A stretch of DNA of 64,000 nt from positions 1,922,001 to 1,986,000 of the forward strand of contig NZ_CP116338.1 of the NCBI RefSeq assembly GCF_028198145.1. The letters are read 5' to 3'. The notes beneath the pieces are model-generated. The model did not search any database. It was not told where the DNA came from and was given only the letters and a program-made list of their open reading frames with translations. Of this stretch, positions 6,854-16,416 are shown piece after piece. The translations under genes and the position numbers were made by a program. How positions within the stretch are numbered: position 1 is the stretch's first letter; each line of letters starts with the position of its first letter. The DNA comes from Microbacterium sp. nov. GSS16 (GTDB taxonomy: Bacteria > Actinomycetota > Actinomycetes > Actinomycetales > Microbacteriaceae).

Positions 6854-8653
6854 ATGACGACTCGAGCCACTCGTTCACAGCGGCGACGCACAGTCGTCGC
6901 CCTCGCGGTGATCCTCACGGTGCTCGGCGCCTTCGTGTTCCGTCTCGTCGACATCCAGGTGGTGCACGCCGACGACCACGTCGCCGACGGCGTGAACACG
7001 GGGAACCTCGGCTCGACCCAGGTGATCGCCGGCGCGCGAGGCGACATCACCGATGCTGACGGCACCGTGCTCGCCTCGAGCGTGACGGTGTACGACGCCG
7101 AGCTCTCTCCTCTGCTCATCCGGCAGTTCGAAGAGCAGACCGACAAGCGCAAGAAGCCGAAGCTCGCGTGGGACGAGGCCAGTGAGCGCATCGCCCGCAT
7201 CGCCGGTGTCAGCGCCGATGGTCTGCGCACCCGCCTTGCCGACAAGCTCGCCGAGGATCCGGATTCGCAGTATCTCGAGCTCGCCAGCGGGCTGAGCACC
7301 GAGCAGTATCTCGAGCTGCGCTCGCTCAAGGCCGATCAGGGGCTCGCGTACATCGCGATGAAGCCGCGTTCGGTGCGGGTGTACCCGAACGGCGCGGTGG
7401 CGGGCAGCGCGCTCGGCTTCCTCGACGGATCGGGCACTGCGCAGTACGGCGTGGAGCGCATCGCAGACCAGTGCCTCACGCCCGAGAACGGTGAGATGAC
7501 CTACCTCAGCGGTCAGGGCGGCGTGAAGATCCCGGGCAGCGAGCAGATCACCCCCGCCGTCGACGGCGGGACGGTGGAGTTGACGATCGACAGCGACCTG
7601 AACTGGTATCTGCAGCAGATGCTCGCCGAAGAGGTGCAGAAGCAGGGCGCGCAGAGCGGCACCGTCACCGTCGTGGAGGTGAAGACCGGCAAGATCCGCG
7701 CGATGGCCGAGGCGCCCACCGTGGACCCCAACGACGTCGACGGCGTGCCGTCGAACCTGTGGAAGTCGCAGATCTTCACCCACACCTACGAGCCGGGTTC
7801 GACGTTCAAGCCGATCACCGCAGCGACGCTGCTGGAGGAGAAGGCGGTCACGCCCGAGACCACCGTCTCGGCGGAGAGCCGGGAGCGCTTCCCCAACGGC
7901 GCCAACGTCGGCGACGCGTTCTCGCACCCGCGATACGACTACACGCTCGCCGGCGCCCTCATCGACTCATCGAACGTGGCGCTGTCGAAGTTCGGCACGA
8001 TGGTCTCGCCCGAGACGCGCTACGAGTACCTGAAGAAGTTCGGCGTGGGCGAGAAGACCGACATGCGCTGGCCCGCGGAGGAGCCGGGCGGGGTCGCGCC
8101 GCCCGAGAAGTGGGACAACCAGACCCTGTACACGACGACGTTCGGTCAGGCGTTCACCGTGACGCCGGCCCAGGTGGTGAGCGCATACCAGACCCTCGCG
8201 AACAACGGGGAGCGGATCGGCCTGAGCCTGATCGAGTCATGCACCGACAGCGACGGCACGGTGCACAAGACCCGCACCGAGCGAGAACAGGTCGTCTCGG
8301 CCGAGACCTCCTCGCAGGTGCGACGCATGCTCGAGAACGTGGCCGTGCAGGGCGGTCTGGCCGATGCGATCGCCGTTCCCGGCTACCGGATCGGCTCGAA
8401 GACGGGCACCGCGCAGACTCCGGATGGACACGGCGGGTACAAGGCCGGCGTGTACGAGACGAGCATCATCGGAGTCGCTCCGATCGAGGATCCGCAGTAC
8501 GTCGTGATGGTCACCCTCGACGAGCCGACTAGGATTACATCATCCGCGGCCACCGCGCCTGCTCTGCAGAAGGCGCTCACTCAGGTGCTCAAGACCTACC
8601 GCGTCGCTCCCTCTTCGCAGCCCATGGACGAGCTGCTCCCGAAATTCGACTAG
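6854..8653 (+). CDS. ftsI: Penicillin-binding protein FtsI (PBP3), septal transpeptidase
   Basis: 599-residue class B PBP. A single N-terminal membrane anchor (VVALAVILTVLGAFVFRLVD, about residues 16-35) precedes the dimerisation domain and the transpeptidase domain. Active-site motifs: S316-TFK (PGSTFKPITA), S372-SN and K516-TGT. It cross-links septal peptidoglycan with FtsW. It starts 20 bases after the FtsL-like gene. Downstream, murF follows after 30 bases; murE, which normally lies here in actinobacteria, is absent. Confidence 0.96.
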   Translation: MTTRATRSQRRRTVVALAVILTVLGAFVFRLVDIQVVHADDHVADGVNTGNLGSTQVIAGARGDITDADGTVLASSVTVYDAELSPLLIRQFEEQTDKRKKPKLAWDEASERIARIAGVSADGLRTRLADKLAEDPDSQYLELASGLSTEQYLELRSLKADQGLAYIAMKPRSVRVYPNGAVAGSALGFLDGSGTAQYGVERIADQCLTPENGEMTYLSGQGGVKIPGSEQITPAVDGGTVELTIDSDLNWYLQQMLAEEVQKQGAQSGTVTVVEVKTGKIRAMAEAPTVDPNDVDGVPSNLWKSQIFTHTYEPGSTFKPITAATLLEEKAVTPETTVSAESRERFPNGANVGDAFSHPRYDYTLAGALIDSSNVALSKFGTMVSPETRYEYLKKFGVGEKTDMRWPAEEPGGVAPPEKWDNQTLYTTTFGQAFTVTPAQVVSAYQTLANNGERIGLSLIESCTDSDGTVHKTRTEREQVVSAETSSQVRRMLENVAVQGGLADAIAVPGYRIGSKTGTAQTPDGHGGYKAGVYETSIIGVAPIEDPQYVVMVTLDEPTRITSSAATAPALQKALTQVLKTYRVAPSSQPMDELLPKFD

Positions 8654-8683
8654 CCGGCGTTCCGCCGCGCAAGGAGATGCCAC

Positions 8684-10096
8684 ATGATCGCCCTTCCGCT
8701 CGGCGAGATCGCCGAGATCCTCCGCGGCGAGCTGCGCCTGCACGCCGCCGACACGGCTGACACCGTCGTCGACGGAATCGTCGACACCGACTCCAGGGAG
8801 GTGGTCCCCGGGGCCGTCTTCGTCGCCAAGCCCGGCGAGGCCACCGACGGCCATCGCTTCGTGCCGGCCGCCGCGGATGCCGGCGCCGTGCTCGCCATCG
8901 TGGAGCGGCCCGTCGATGCCCCGATCTCGCAGATCGTCGTCGCCGACGCGGTCACCGCCCTCGCCGACCTCGCGCGGGAGGTGGTCGCGCGCGTGCGCGC
9001 CGCGGGACGCCTGCGCATCGTGGGCATCACCGGGTCGAACGGCAAGACGACGACGAAGAACTTCCTCGCGCGCATCCTCTCCGACGAGGGCGAGACGGTC
9101 GCTCCCGTGCGCTCGTACAACAACGAGGTCGGCGCGCCGCTGACCATGCTGCGAGTGACGCACGAGACCCGGTACCTGGTCAGCGAGTTCGGCGCCGCGG
9201 GCCGCGGCAGCATCGCCCGCCTCGCCGGTCTCGTCGAGCCGGACGTCTCGGTCGTGCTCATGGTCGGCCTCGCGCATGCCGGAGGCTTCGGCGGGATCGA
9301 GCAGACGGCGCTGGCGAAGTCGGAGCTGGTCTCTGCGGCGCGGGCCGACGGCACGGCCGTGCTGAACATCGACGACCCGAGGGTCTGGGCGATGCGCCGC
9401 ATCGCCGAGGAGCGGGGTATGTCGGTGGTGGGCTTCGGCCAGCATCCGGATGCCGAGGTCCGCGCCGACAGCATCGAGGTGGCCTCCGATGGCACGACCG
9501 CAGTCATCATCGCCGACGGCGAGGAGACCCCGCTGCGGCTGCGGGTGCTCGGGGCCCACCATGTGCACAACGCGCTGGCCGCGATCTCCGCGGCCAGGGT
9601 GCTCGGCGTGCCGGTCAGCGCATCGATCAGCCGTCTGGAGACCGTGCAGATCGCCGAGCGCTGGCGCATGCAGCCGATGGGCTCCGACCGCGTGCGCATC
9701 ATCAACGACGCCTACAACGCGAGCCCCGATTCGATGGCCGCGGCTCTGCGAACCCTCGCCCAGATCTCCGGTCCGCACGAGCGCACCGTCGCGGTGCTCG
9801 GCGCGATGAGTGAACTCGGCGAGACGGCGGGCGAGGAGCACGATCGCATCGGGCTGCTCGCCGTGCGGCTGAACATCCAGCGCATCGTCGTCGTCGGGCC
9901 TGATGCGAGGCGTCTGTACCTCGCCGCAGTCGGCGAGGGCTCGTGGGACGGCGAGGCCGTGCACCTGCCCGATCAGGACGCGGCTTTCGACTATCTCACG
10001 GGCGAGCTGCGCGACGGGGACCGGGTGCTCGTCAAGTCGTCCAACTCCGCAGGGCTCCGGCACCTCGGCGATCGTCTGGGAGAATCGTTCTCGTGA
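8684..10096 (+). CDS. murF: UDP-N-acetylmuramoyl-tripeptide--D-alanyl-D-alanine ligase MurF
   Basis: 470-residue ATP-dependent Mur ligase that adds D-Ala-D-Ala to the UDP-MurNAc tripeptide. P-loop TGSNGKTTTK near residue 118, the MurF-type phrase YNNEVGAPLTML, LAHAGGFGGIEQ, and NDAYNASPDSMAAAL in the third domain. These separate it from MurE, which would show a DNPR-type or Lys-type pocket. ATG with AAGGAGATGCCAC upstream. The stop overlaps the mraY start (GTGA). Confidence 0.95.
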   Translation: MIALPLGEIAEILRGELRLHAADTADTVVDGIVDTDSREVVPGAVFVAKPGEATDGHRFVPAAADAGAVLAIVERPVDAPISQIVVADAVTALADLAREVVARVRAAGRLRIVGITGSNGKTTTKNFLARILSDEGETVAPVRSYNNEVGAPLTMLRVTHETRYLVSEFGAAGRGSIARLAGLVEPDVSVVLMVGLAHAGGFGGIEQTALAKSELVSAARADGTAVLNIDDPRVWAMRRIAEERGMSVVGFGQHPDAEVRADSIEVASDGTTAVIIADGEETPLRLRVLGAHHVHNALAAISAARVLGVPVSASISRLETVQIAERWRMQPMGSDRVRIINDAYNASPDSMAAALRTLAQISGPHERTVAVLGAMSELGETAGEEHDRIGLLAVRLNIQRIVVVGPDARRLYLAAVGEGSWDGEAVHLPDQDAAFDYLTGELRDGDRVLVKSSNSAGLRHLGDRLGESFS

Positions 10097-11193
10097 GGTC
10101 TTTGCTGATGGCGACCGCGATATCGCTCGCCTTCTCTCTCTTCCTGACCCCGGTCTTCCTCAAGGTGTTCCGCCGGATCGGCTGGGGCCAGGTCATCCGG
10201 ACCCCCGAGGACATCGCCAACCCCAGCCACGAGGCCAAGCGTGGCACGCCCACGATGGGCGGCGTGATCTTCATCGTCGGCACGATCGTCGGATACTTCG
10301 CCGGCACCTACTTCGGCGGCACGACGCCCGCTCTGTCGGCCATCCTCGTGCTGTGGCTCATGGTCGGCTTCGGCATCGTCGGCTTCATCGACGACTACAT
10401 GAAGGTCCGCAGCCAGCGCAGCCTCGGGCTCTCCGGCTGGCGCAAGGTCGTCGGACAGCTGCTCGTGCTCGTGCCGTTCGGCATCGTGGCACTGAACTTC
10501 CCGAACCGCCTGGGCCAGTACCCGGCGAGCGGGTACGTGTCGCTGTTCCGCGACATCCCGTGGCTCAATCTCTTCGCCTTCGGCGCGGTGCTCGGCTGGA
10601 TCCTCTATCTGATCTGGGTCGCGGTGATCGGAGTCGCCACCTCGAACAGCGTCAACCTCACCGACGGGCTCGACGGCCTGGCGGCCGGTGCCGGCGTCTT
10701 CGTCGTGGGCGCGTACAGTCTCATCGCCTTCTGGCAGTTCAAGCAGTCGTGCGTGGGATCCCTGCTGGCCCAGGCCGGATGCTATGAGGTGCGCGAGCCG
10801 CTCAACCTGGCGACGGTCGCCGCCGCGTTCGCCGGCGGTCTGGTCGGCTTCCTGTGGTGGAACGCTCCCAAGGCGAAGGTGTTCATGGGCGATGTCGGAT
10901 CGATGGCCATCGGCGGCGTCGTCACCGCGATGGCGATCCTCACCCGCACCGAGCTGCTGCTGTTCATCATCGCCGGCATCTTCGTGCTCTCGTCAGGCTC
11001 GGTCATCCTGCAGCGGCTGTACTTCAAGGTCACCCGGGGCAAGCGCCTGTTCCTGATGAGTCCGTTCCACCACCATCTCGAGATGCGCGGCTGGGCCGAG
11101 GTGACGATCGTCGTGCGCCTGTGGATCATCGCGGGGCTCCTGGCGGTGTCGGCGGTCGGGCTCTTCTACGTCGACTGGCTGGTCCAGGCATGA
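10093..11193 (+). CDS. mraY: Phospho-N-acetylmuramoyl-pentapeptide-transferase MraY
   Basis: 366-residue polytopic membrane enzyme that makes lipid I from UDP-MurNAc-pentapeptide and undecaprenyl phosphate. Conserved motifs: KRGTPTMGG, GFIDDYMKVR (catalytic Asp pair), NLTDGLDGLA, FMGDVGSMAIGG and SPFHHHLEMRGWAE. About ten hydrophobic segments. The GTG overlapping the murF stop is the start; longer upstream in-frame starts would run inside murF. Confidence 0.96.
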   Translation: MRSLLMATAISLAFSLFLTPVFLKVFRRIGWGQVIRTPEDIANPSHEAKRGTPTMGGVIFIVGTIVGYFAGTYFGGTTPALSAILVLWLMVGFGIVGFIDDYMKVRSQRSLGLSGWRKVVGQLLVLVPFGIVALNFPNRLGQYPASGYVSLFRDIPWLNLFAFGAVLGWILYLIWVAVIGVATSNSVNLTDGLDGLAAGAGVFVVGAYSLIAFWQFKQSCVGSLLAQAGCYEVREPLNLATVAAAFAGGLVGFLWWNAPKAKVFMGDVGSMAIGGVVTAMAILTRTELLLFIIAGIFVLSSGSVILQRLYFKVTRGKRLFLMSPFHHHLEMRGWAEVTIVVRLWIIAGLLAVSAVGLFYVDWLVQA

Positions 11194-12692
11194 GCGCACG
11201 ACTCGACTCCCTCACCAGCTGGCGCGCCGATTGGTCAGGGCTCCGCGTCGCGGTGCTCGGTCTGTCGATGACCGGTTTCTCGGCCGCCGACACTCTCACC
11301 GAGCTCGGCGCCGACGTCCTCGTGCTCTCCGAGAGCGCATCGGAGGAGTACGCCAGGCTCGTGCCCGTGATCGGCGCGCGCCTCGAGCTCGACCCGCTCT
11401 CCGAGGTGCCCACGGCGCTCAGCGATTTCGCTCCCGACGTCGTCGTCGCGTCCCCCGGCTTCCCGCCTTCGCACCCGGTCATCCGCTGGGCGCAGCAGAA
11501 CGACATCGCGCTCTGGGGCGATGTCGAGCTCGCCTGGAGGGTGCGCGACAAGGTGGTGCGAGCAGACGGGACGCCCGCCGAGTGGGTGCTGATCACCGGC
11601 ACGAACGGCAAGACCACGACCACGCAGCTCACCGCGACGCTGCTGCAGGCCGGCGGGCTGCGTGCCGCGCCCTGCGGCAACATCGGGATCCCCGTGCTCG
11701 ACGCCGTGCGCGATCCCGGCGGCTTCGACGTGCTGGTCGTCGAGCTGTCCAGCCACCAGCTCTGGTACATCGGTCAGTCCGAAGCAGCCGGACAGCTCGT
11801 GCCGCAGGCCGCCGTCTGCCTGAACCTCGCCGACGATCACCTCGTCTGGCACGGCAGCGCAGACGCGTATCGCGAGGCGAAGTCGTTCGTCTACCGGCAC
11901 ACGAAAGTCGCCTGCGTCTACAACAAGGCGGATGCCGCGACCATGCGCATGGTCGAGGAGGCGGACGTCACCGAGGGAGCCAGGGCGATCGGGTTCGATC
12001 TGGGCACTCCAGGACCGAGCGACCTCGGCATCGTCGACGGGATCCTCGTCGATCGGGCGTTCCATGACGACCGTCGCCACAGCGCCCTTGAGCTGACGAC
12101 CGTGGCCGAGCTGCGAGCGGTCGGCCTCGACGCGCCGCACATCGTGCAGAACATCCTCGCGGCGGCCGCTCTGGCCCGCTCGCTCGGAGTCGCCCCCGCC
12201 GACATCCACGACGCCCTGCAGGGCTTCGCCCTGGACGCGCACCGCATCCAGATGGTCGCCGAGCACCGCGGCATCCGCTGGATAGACGACTCGAAGGCGA
12301 CCAATCCGCACGCCGCGGCGTCTTCGCTGCGCGCCTATCCGGGAGCGGTCTGGATCGTCGGCGGCGATCTGAAGGGCGTCGACCTGGCTGACCTCGTCGC
12401 CGGCGCAGGCCGCACGGCCGCCGCGGCGATCGTCATCGGCGTCGAGCGCACACCCGTTCTCGCGGCATTCGAGCGACACGCATCCGAGGTGCCCGTCTTC
12501 GAGGTCCTCCCCGGCGAGACTGGTGAGGTCATGGATCGCGTCGTGGAACTGGCGACCGGGATCATCGATGGCGAGGGGACGGTGCTGCTGGCCCCCGCCG
12601 CGGCGTCCTTCGATCAGTTCTCCAGCTATGCGGACCGAGGAGAGCGCTTCGCACAGGCGGTGCGCGCATGGATCGAGCGATCCGGATCGTAG
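11190..12692 (+). CDS. murD: UDP-N-acetylmuramoyl-L-alanine--D-glutamate ligase MurD
   Basis: 500-residue Mur ligase adding D-Glu. N-terminal Rossmann part LRVAVLGLSMTGFSAADTL, P-loop ITGTNGKTTTT near residue 138, VELSSHQLW, LNLADDHLVWHG, and the C-terminal DDSKATNPHAA motif followed by GGDLKG. Somewhat longer than the typical 440-470 residues because of short insertions. The ATG overlaps the mraY stop (ATGA). Confidence 0.95.
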   Translation: MSARLDSLTSWRADWSGLRVAVLGLSMTGFSAADTLTELGADVLVLSESASEEYARLVPVIGARLELDPLSEVPTALSDFAPDVVVASPGFPPSHPVIRWAQQNDIALWGDVELAWRVRDKVVRADGTPAEWVLITGTNGKTTTTQLTATLLQAGGLRAAPCGNIGIPVLDAVRDPGGFDVLVVELSSHQLWYIGQSEAAGQLVPQAAVCLNLADDHLVWHGSADAYREAKSFVYRHTKVACVYNKADAATMRMVEEADVTEGARAIGFDLGTPGPSDLGIVDGILVDRAFHDDRRHSALELTTVAELRAVGLDAPHIVQNILAAAALARSLGVAPADIHDALQGFALDAHRIQMVAEHRGIRWIDDSKATNPHAAASSLRAYPGAVWIVGGDLKGVDLADLVAGAGRTAAAAIVIGVERTPVLAAFERHASEVPVFEVLPGETGEVMDRVVELATGIIDGEGTVLLAPAAASFDQFSSYADRGERFAQAVRAWIERSGS

Positions 12693-12705
12693 ACGGAGAG
12701 GGCGG

Positions 12706-13932
12706 ATGACGCAGACCACCAGCCCTCCGCGCGCAGGCGATCGCGGTCTCGCCGCCCGGGTCTCTCTCGGCAGGCTGTTCACCCCGCCGACCACCGAGTT
12801 CGTCCTCATCGCCTCGACGGCGCTCGTGCTGACCGTCTTCGGGTGGGTCATGGTCCTCTCGGCCACCAGCGCGAGGGCCGACCCCTGGGAGGGCGCGTTC
12901 AAGCAGGGTGTCTTCGCAGCCCTCGGCATCCCGCTGATGCTGCTCGTCAGCCGGATCCCGGTCGCCTTCCTCGGCCGGATCGCCTGGCCCGCGCTGATCG
13001 GCGCCACCGCCCTTCAGCTGCTCGTGTTCGTTCCGGGGCTGCGCGTGTCTTCCTACGGCAACACGAACTGGGTGAACATCGCGGGGTTCCAGCTGCAGCC
13101 CTCCGAGTTCCTGAAGCTCGCCCTCGCCCTGTGGATCGCGTTCGTGCTGCTGCGCAAGCGCGCGCGCCTGGGCATCTGGCACCACGTGTTCATCCCGGTG
13201 GTGCCCGTGTCGATCATGGCCATCGGCACGGTGATCGGAGGTGAGGACCTCGGCACCGCCATGGTCCTCGTGCTGATCGTGCTCGGCGCCCTGTTCTTCG
13301 CCGGGGTCAAGCTGCGGCTGTTCATCCTCCCGCTCGTCGGCGGCATCGTGGCCGTGCTCGGCTACGCCCTCACGAGCGAAAACCGGATGAAGCGCATCCT
13401 CTCGGCCTTCAATCCTGAGTCCTGCGACCCGACCAGGGAGTGCTACCAGGCGGTGCACGGCATGTGGGGGATGGCCAACGGCGGCATCTTCGGCGTGGGT
13501 CTCGGCAACTCGCAGGAGAAGTACGGCTGGCTTCCCGCAGCCGAGAACGACTACATCTTCGCGATCGTCGGCGAGGAGCTCGGGCTGATCGGCTGCGTCC
13601 TCGTGCTCGCCCTGTTCGCCGTCTTCGCGATCGGCGTCTTCCGCATCGTGCGCCGCACCACCGATCCCTTCGCGCGAGTCGCCGCAGGCGGGATCGGCGT
13701 GTGGATCCTGGGGCAGGCCCTCATCAACATCGGCGTCGTGCTGCGCGTGTTCCCGGTGATGGGCGTGCCGCTGCCGTTCATGTCACAGGGCGGCAGTGCG
13801 CTCATCTCGGTGCTCGCGGCGTGCGGTGTGCTGCTGGCCTTCGCCCGGACGCTGCCGCCCACGGTCGCAGGCGACGCCGCTCAGCCTGCTCCCGGAGGTA
13901 TCGCGACCACTCGGGGTAGGGTCGCGAGGTGA
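12706..13932 (+). CDS. ftsW: Septal peptidoglycan polymerase FtsW
   Basis: 408-residue SEDS glycosyltransferase with about ten transmembrane helices. Visible SEDS landmarks: NWVNIAGFQLQPSEFLKLAL, GGEDLGTAMVL (the catalytic Asp region), GMANGGIFGVGLGNSQEKYG, AENDYIFAIVGEELGLIG and the terminal GVPLPFMSQGGSALI. ATG at 12706 is preceded by GGAGAGGGCGG. Its stop overlaps the murG start. Partners are FtsI and FtsL upstream in the same operon. Confidence 0.95.
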   Translation: MTQTTSPPRAGDRGLAARVSLGRLFTPPTTEFVLIASTALVLTVFGWVMVLSATSARADPWEGAFKQGVFAALGIPLMLLVSRIPVAFLGRIAWPALIGATALQLLVFVPGLRVSSYGNTNWVNIAGFQLQPSEFLKLALALWIAFVLLRKRARLGIWHHVFIPVVPVSIMAIGTVIGGEDLGTAMVLVLIVLGALFFAGVKLRLFILPLVGGIVAVLGYALTSENRMKRILSAFNPESCDPTRECYQAVHGMWGMANGGIFGVGLGNSQEKYGWLPAAENDYIFAIVGEELGLIGCVLVLALFAVFAIGVFRIVRRTTDPFARVAAGGIGVWILGQALINIGVVLRVFPVMGVPLPFMSQGGSALISVLAACGVLLAFARTLPPTVAGDAAQPAPGGIATTRGRVAR

Positions 13933-15002
13933 CTTCGTACCTCCTCGCCGGCGGCGGCACCGCCGGCCATGTCAATCCGCTGCTCGCCGTCGCCGACATG
14001 CTGCGCGATCGCAGAGACGGCGACGTGCTGGTGCTCGGCACGAAGGAGGGACTCGAGGCGCGTCTCGTCCCGGAGCGCGGTTACGAGCTGCTCATCGTCG
14101 ACAAGGTTCCGTTCCCACGCCGACCCGACGGCGCGGCTGTCGTGTTCCCCGCCCGCTTCCAGCGAGCGGTGTCGCAGGTGCGCCGGCACATCCGCAGCCG
14201 CGGCGTGGACGTCGTCGTCGGCTTCGGCGGCTATGCGTCGGCGCCGGCCTACGTCGCCGCCCGGCGCGAGCGGGTGCCCTTCGTGGTGCACGAGGCGAAC
14301 GCCAGGCCCGGACTGGCGAACGTGCTCGGCGCCCGCACCGCGGCAGCGGTCGGCGTCGCCTTCGAGGGCACGCCGCTGAAGCGCGGCGAAGTGGTCGGGA
14401 TGCCCCTGCGGCGCGAGATCGTCGAGCTCGACCGCCAGGCCACGCGTGCCGAGGCGGCGGCCCACTTCGGTCTCGACGCCGAGCGACCGATTCTGCTCGT
14501 CTTCGGCGGGTCGCTGGGAGCGCTGCGACTGAACGAGGCGATCGCCGGATCGTGGGCGGATGTGCTCGCCGCGGGCTGGCAGCTGCTGCACGCGACCGGC
14601 GAGCGCAGTGATCTGGTCGACCCGCAGGTGCCCGGCTACACGATGCTCCGGTACATCGACCGGATGGACCTCGCCTTCGCGCTGGCCGACCTGATCGTCT
14701 CGCGCTCGGGCTCCGCCACCGTCAGCGAGGTCAGCGCCCTGGGCATCCCCGCGATGTACGTGCCGTACGCAGTCGGCAACGGCGAGCAGCGACTCAACGC
14801 CGCATCCGCCGTCGATGCGGGAGCCGCCGTCCTGCTCGATGACGCGACCTTCGACGGCGACGCCGTACGCGAGAAGATCGTCCCGCTGCTCGGCGACCGC
14901 TCGCGCATCGACGCGATGGCAGCGGCGGCGGAGCGCATCGGCTCCCGCACCGGCACGGAAGACCTCATCGCGCTGATCGATCGCGCCCTCGCCGAAAAGT
15001 AG
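13929..15002 (+). CDS. murG: Undecaprenyldiphospho-muramoylpentapeptide GlcNAc transferase MurG
   Basis: 357-residue GT28 enzyme that turns lipid I into lipid II at the inner membrane face. N-terminal GGGTAGHVNPLLAVAD, GFGGYASAPAYVAA, VHEANARPGLANVLG, and the acceptor/UDP-GlcNAc side FGGSLGALRLNEA and SRSGSATVSEVSALGIPAMY. GTG start overlaps the ftsW stop by 4 bases. Confidence 0.96.
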   Translation: MTSYLLAGGGTAGHVNPLLAVADMLRDRRDGDVLVLGTKEGLEARLVPERGYELLIVDKVPFPRRPDGAAVVFPARFQRAVSQVRRHIRSRGVDVVVGFGGYASAPAYVAARRERVPFVVHEANARPGLANVLGARTAAAVGVAFEGTPLKRGEVVGMPLRREIVELDRQATRAEAAAHFGLDAERPILLVFGGSLGALRLNEAIAGSWADVLAAGWQLLHATGERSDLVDPQVPGYTMLRYIDRMDLAFALADLIVSRSGSATVSEVSALGIPAMYVPYAVGNGEQRLNAASAVDAGAAVLLDDATFDGDAVREKIVPLLGDRSRIDAMAAAAERIGSRTGTEDLIALIDRALAEK

Positions 15003-15014
15003 ACTGGGAGCGAC

Positions 15015-16415
15015 ATGATCAGACCCGACCTCTCCCTCCCGATCCCCGAGACCATCACCTCCGCCCACTTCATCGGCATCGGCGGTTCCGGCATGAGCGG
15101 GCTCGCGAAGATGTTCCTCGACGCGGGGATCCGCGTCTCGGGCAGCGACCGAGCCGACAGCGACAACCTGCGCGCTCTCGCGGCAGCGGGGGCGACCGTG
15201 CACGTCGGCCACGACGCCGGGCATCTCGGCGACGCCGACACGGTGATCCACACCGGGGCGATCTGGCCCGAGAATCCCGAGTTCGTCACGGCGAAGCATC
15301 GCGGCCTGCACGTGATCCACCGATCGCAGGCGCTGCACTGGCTGATCGGCCGTCGGCGTCTCGTCTCCGTCGCCGGAGCACACGGCAAGACCAGCTCGAC
15401 CGGCATGCTGGTCACGGCGCTACAGGCGCTGGGCGCCGACCCGAGCTTCGTCAACGGCGGCGTGATCGAGCAGCTCGGCGTCTCGAGCGGCACCGGCGCG
15501 GACGAGATGTTCGTGATCGAGGCCGACGAGTCGGACGGCACCTTCCTGCTGTACGACACGGCGATCGCGCTGATCACCAACGTCGATCCCGATCACCTCG
15601 ACTACTTCGGCTCGGAGCAGGCGTTCTACGACGCCTTCGTCCGCTTCGGCGACGAAGCCCGCGAGGCCGTGGTCATCTCGAGCGACGATCCGGGAGCTCA
15701 GCGCGTGAGGGCCGGTCTCAGCCACGGCACCGTCGTCACCTTCGGGCGCGCAGCGGACGCCGATCTGCGCATCGACGACATCGACACGACCGGACATGCG
15801 TCTGCGACCCTCATGCACGGTGACGAGTCCGTGCGCATGCAGCTGGCGGTGCCCGGTGCGCACAATGCGATCAACGCCGGCGGCATCGTCGCCGTGCTGC
15901 TCACGCTCGGCTACGGCCTGACCGAGGCGGCACGAGCCGTCGAGGGCTTCGCGGGCACCGTGCGCAGGCTCGAGCTGCACGGTGAGGCGCGCGGCGTGCG
16001 GGTGTACGACGACTACTCGCACCATCCGACCGAGGTGCGCGCCGCTCTCGAGGCCATGCGCGGTGTTGCAGGATCGGGCCGCCTGATCGCGATCCAGCAG
16101 CCGCACACGTACTCGCGCACGCAGCACATGTTCCGGGAGTTCGCGGCCGTGCTCGAGGAGCTCGCCGATCACACGGTGATGCTCGACGTCTACGGCGCGC
16201 GCGAGGACCCCGTGCCCGGCGTCACCGGCGAGCTGGTCAGCGGTGCCTTCGCCGATCAGGCGAACGTGCACTACGTGCCGGACTGGCAGGAGGCGGCCGA
16301 CTACACCGCCCGCATCGCCCGCGACGGCGACTGCGTCGTGACCCTCGGCTGCGGAAACGTCTACCAGATCATCCCGCAGGTGCTCGACGCGCTGCGCCGA
16401 CCCGTCGAGGACTGA
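15015..16415 (+). CDS. murC: UDP-N-acetylmuramate--L-alanine ligase MurC
   Basis: 466-residue Mur ligase for the first peptide-stem residue. N-terminal [21 protein letters not shown]-loop [39 protein letters not shown] and the C-terminal [17 protein letters not shown]. It lies 12 bases after murG and 1 base before ftsQ. ATG start with TGGGAGCGAC upstream. Confidence 0.96.
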   Translation: MIRPDLSLPIPETITSAHFIGIGGSGMSGLAKMFLDAGIRVSGSDRADSDNLRALAAAGATVHVGHDAGHLGDADTVIHTGAIWPENPEFVTAKHRGLHVIHRSQALHWLIGRRRLVSVAGAHGKTSSTGMLVTALQALGADPSFVNGGVIEQLGVSSGTGADEMFVIEADESDGTFLLYDTAIALITNVDPDHLDYFGSEQAFYDAFVRFGDEAREAVVISSDDPGAQRVRAGLSHGTVVTFGRAADADLRIDDIDTTGHASATLMHGDESVRMQLAVPGAHNAINAGGIVAVLLTLGYGLTEAARAVEGFAGTVRRLELHGEARGVRVYDDYSHHPTEVRAALEAMRGVAGSGRLIAIQQPHTYSRTQHMFREFAAVLEELADHTVMLDVYGAREDPVPGVTGELVSGAFADQANVHYVPDWQEAADYTARIARDGDCVVTLGCGNVYQIIPQVLDALRRPVED

Positions 16416-16416
16416 G

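Noticed and set aside
8684..10096. That this gene is murE rather than murF
   Set aside because: YNNEVGAPLTML and NDAYNASPDSM are MurF signatures, and the MurE position-3 amino-acid pocket motif is absent.
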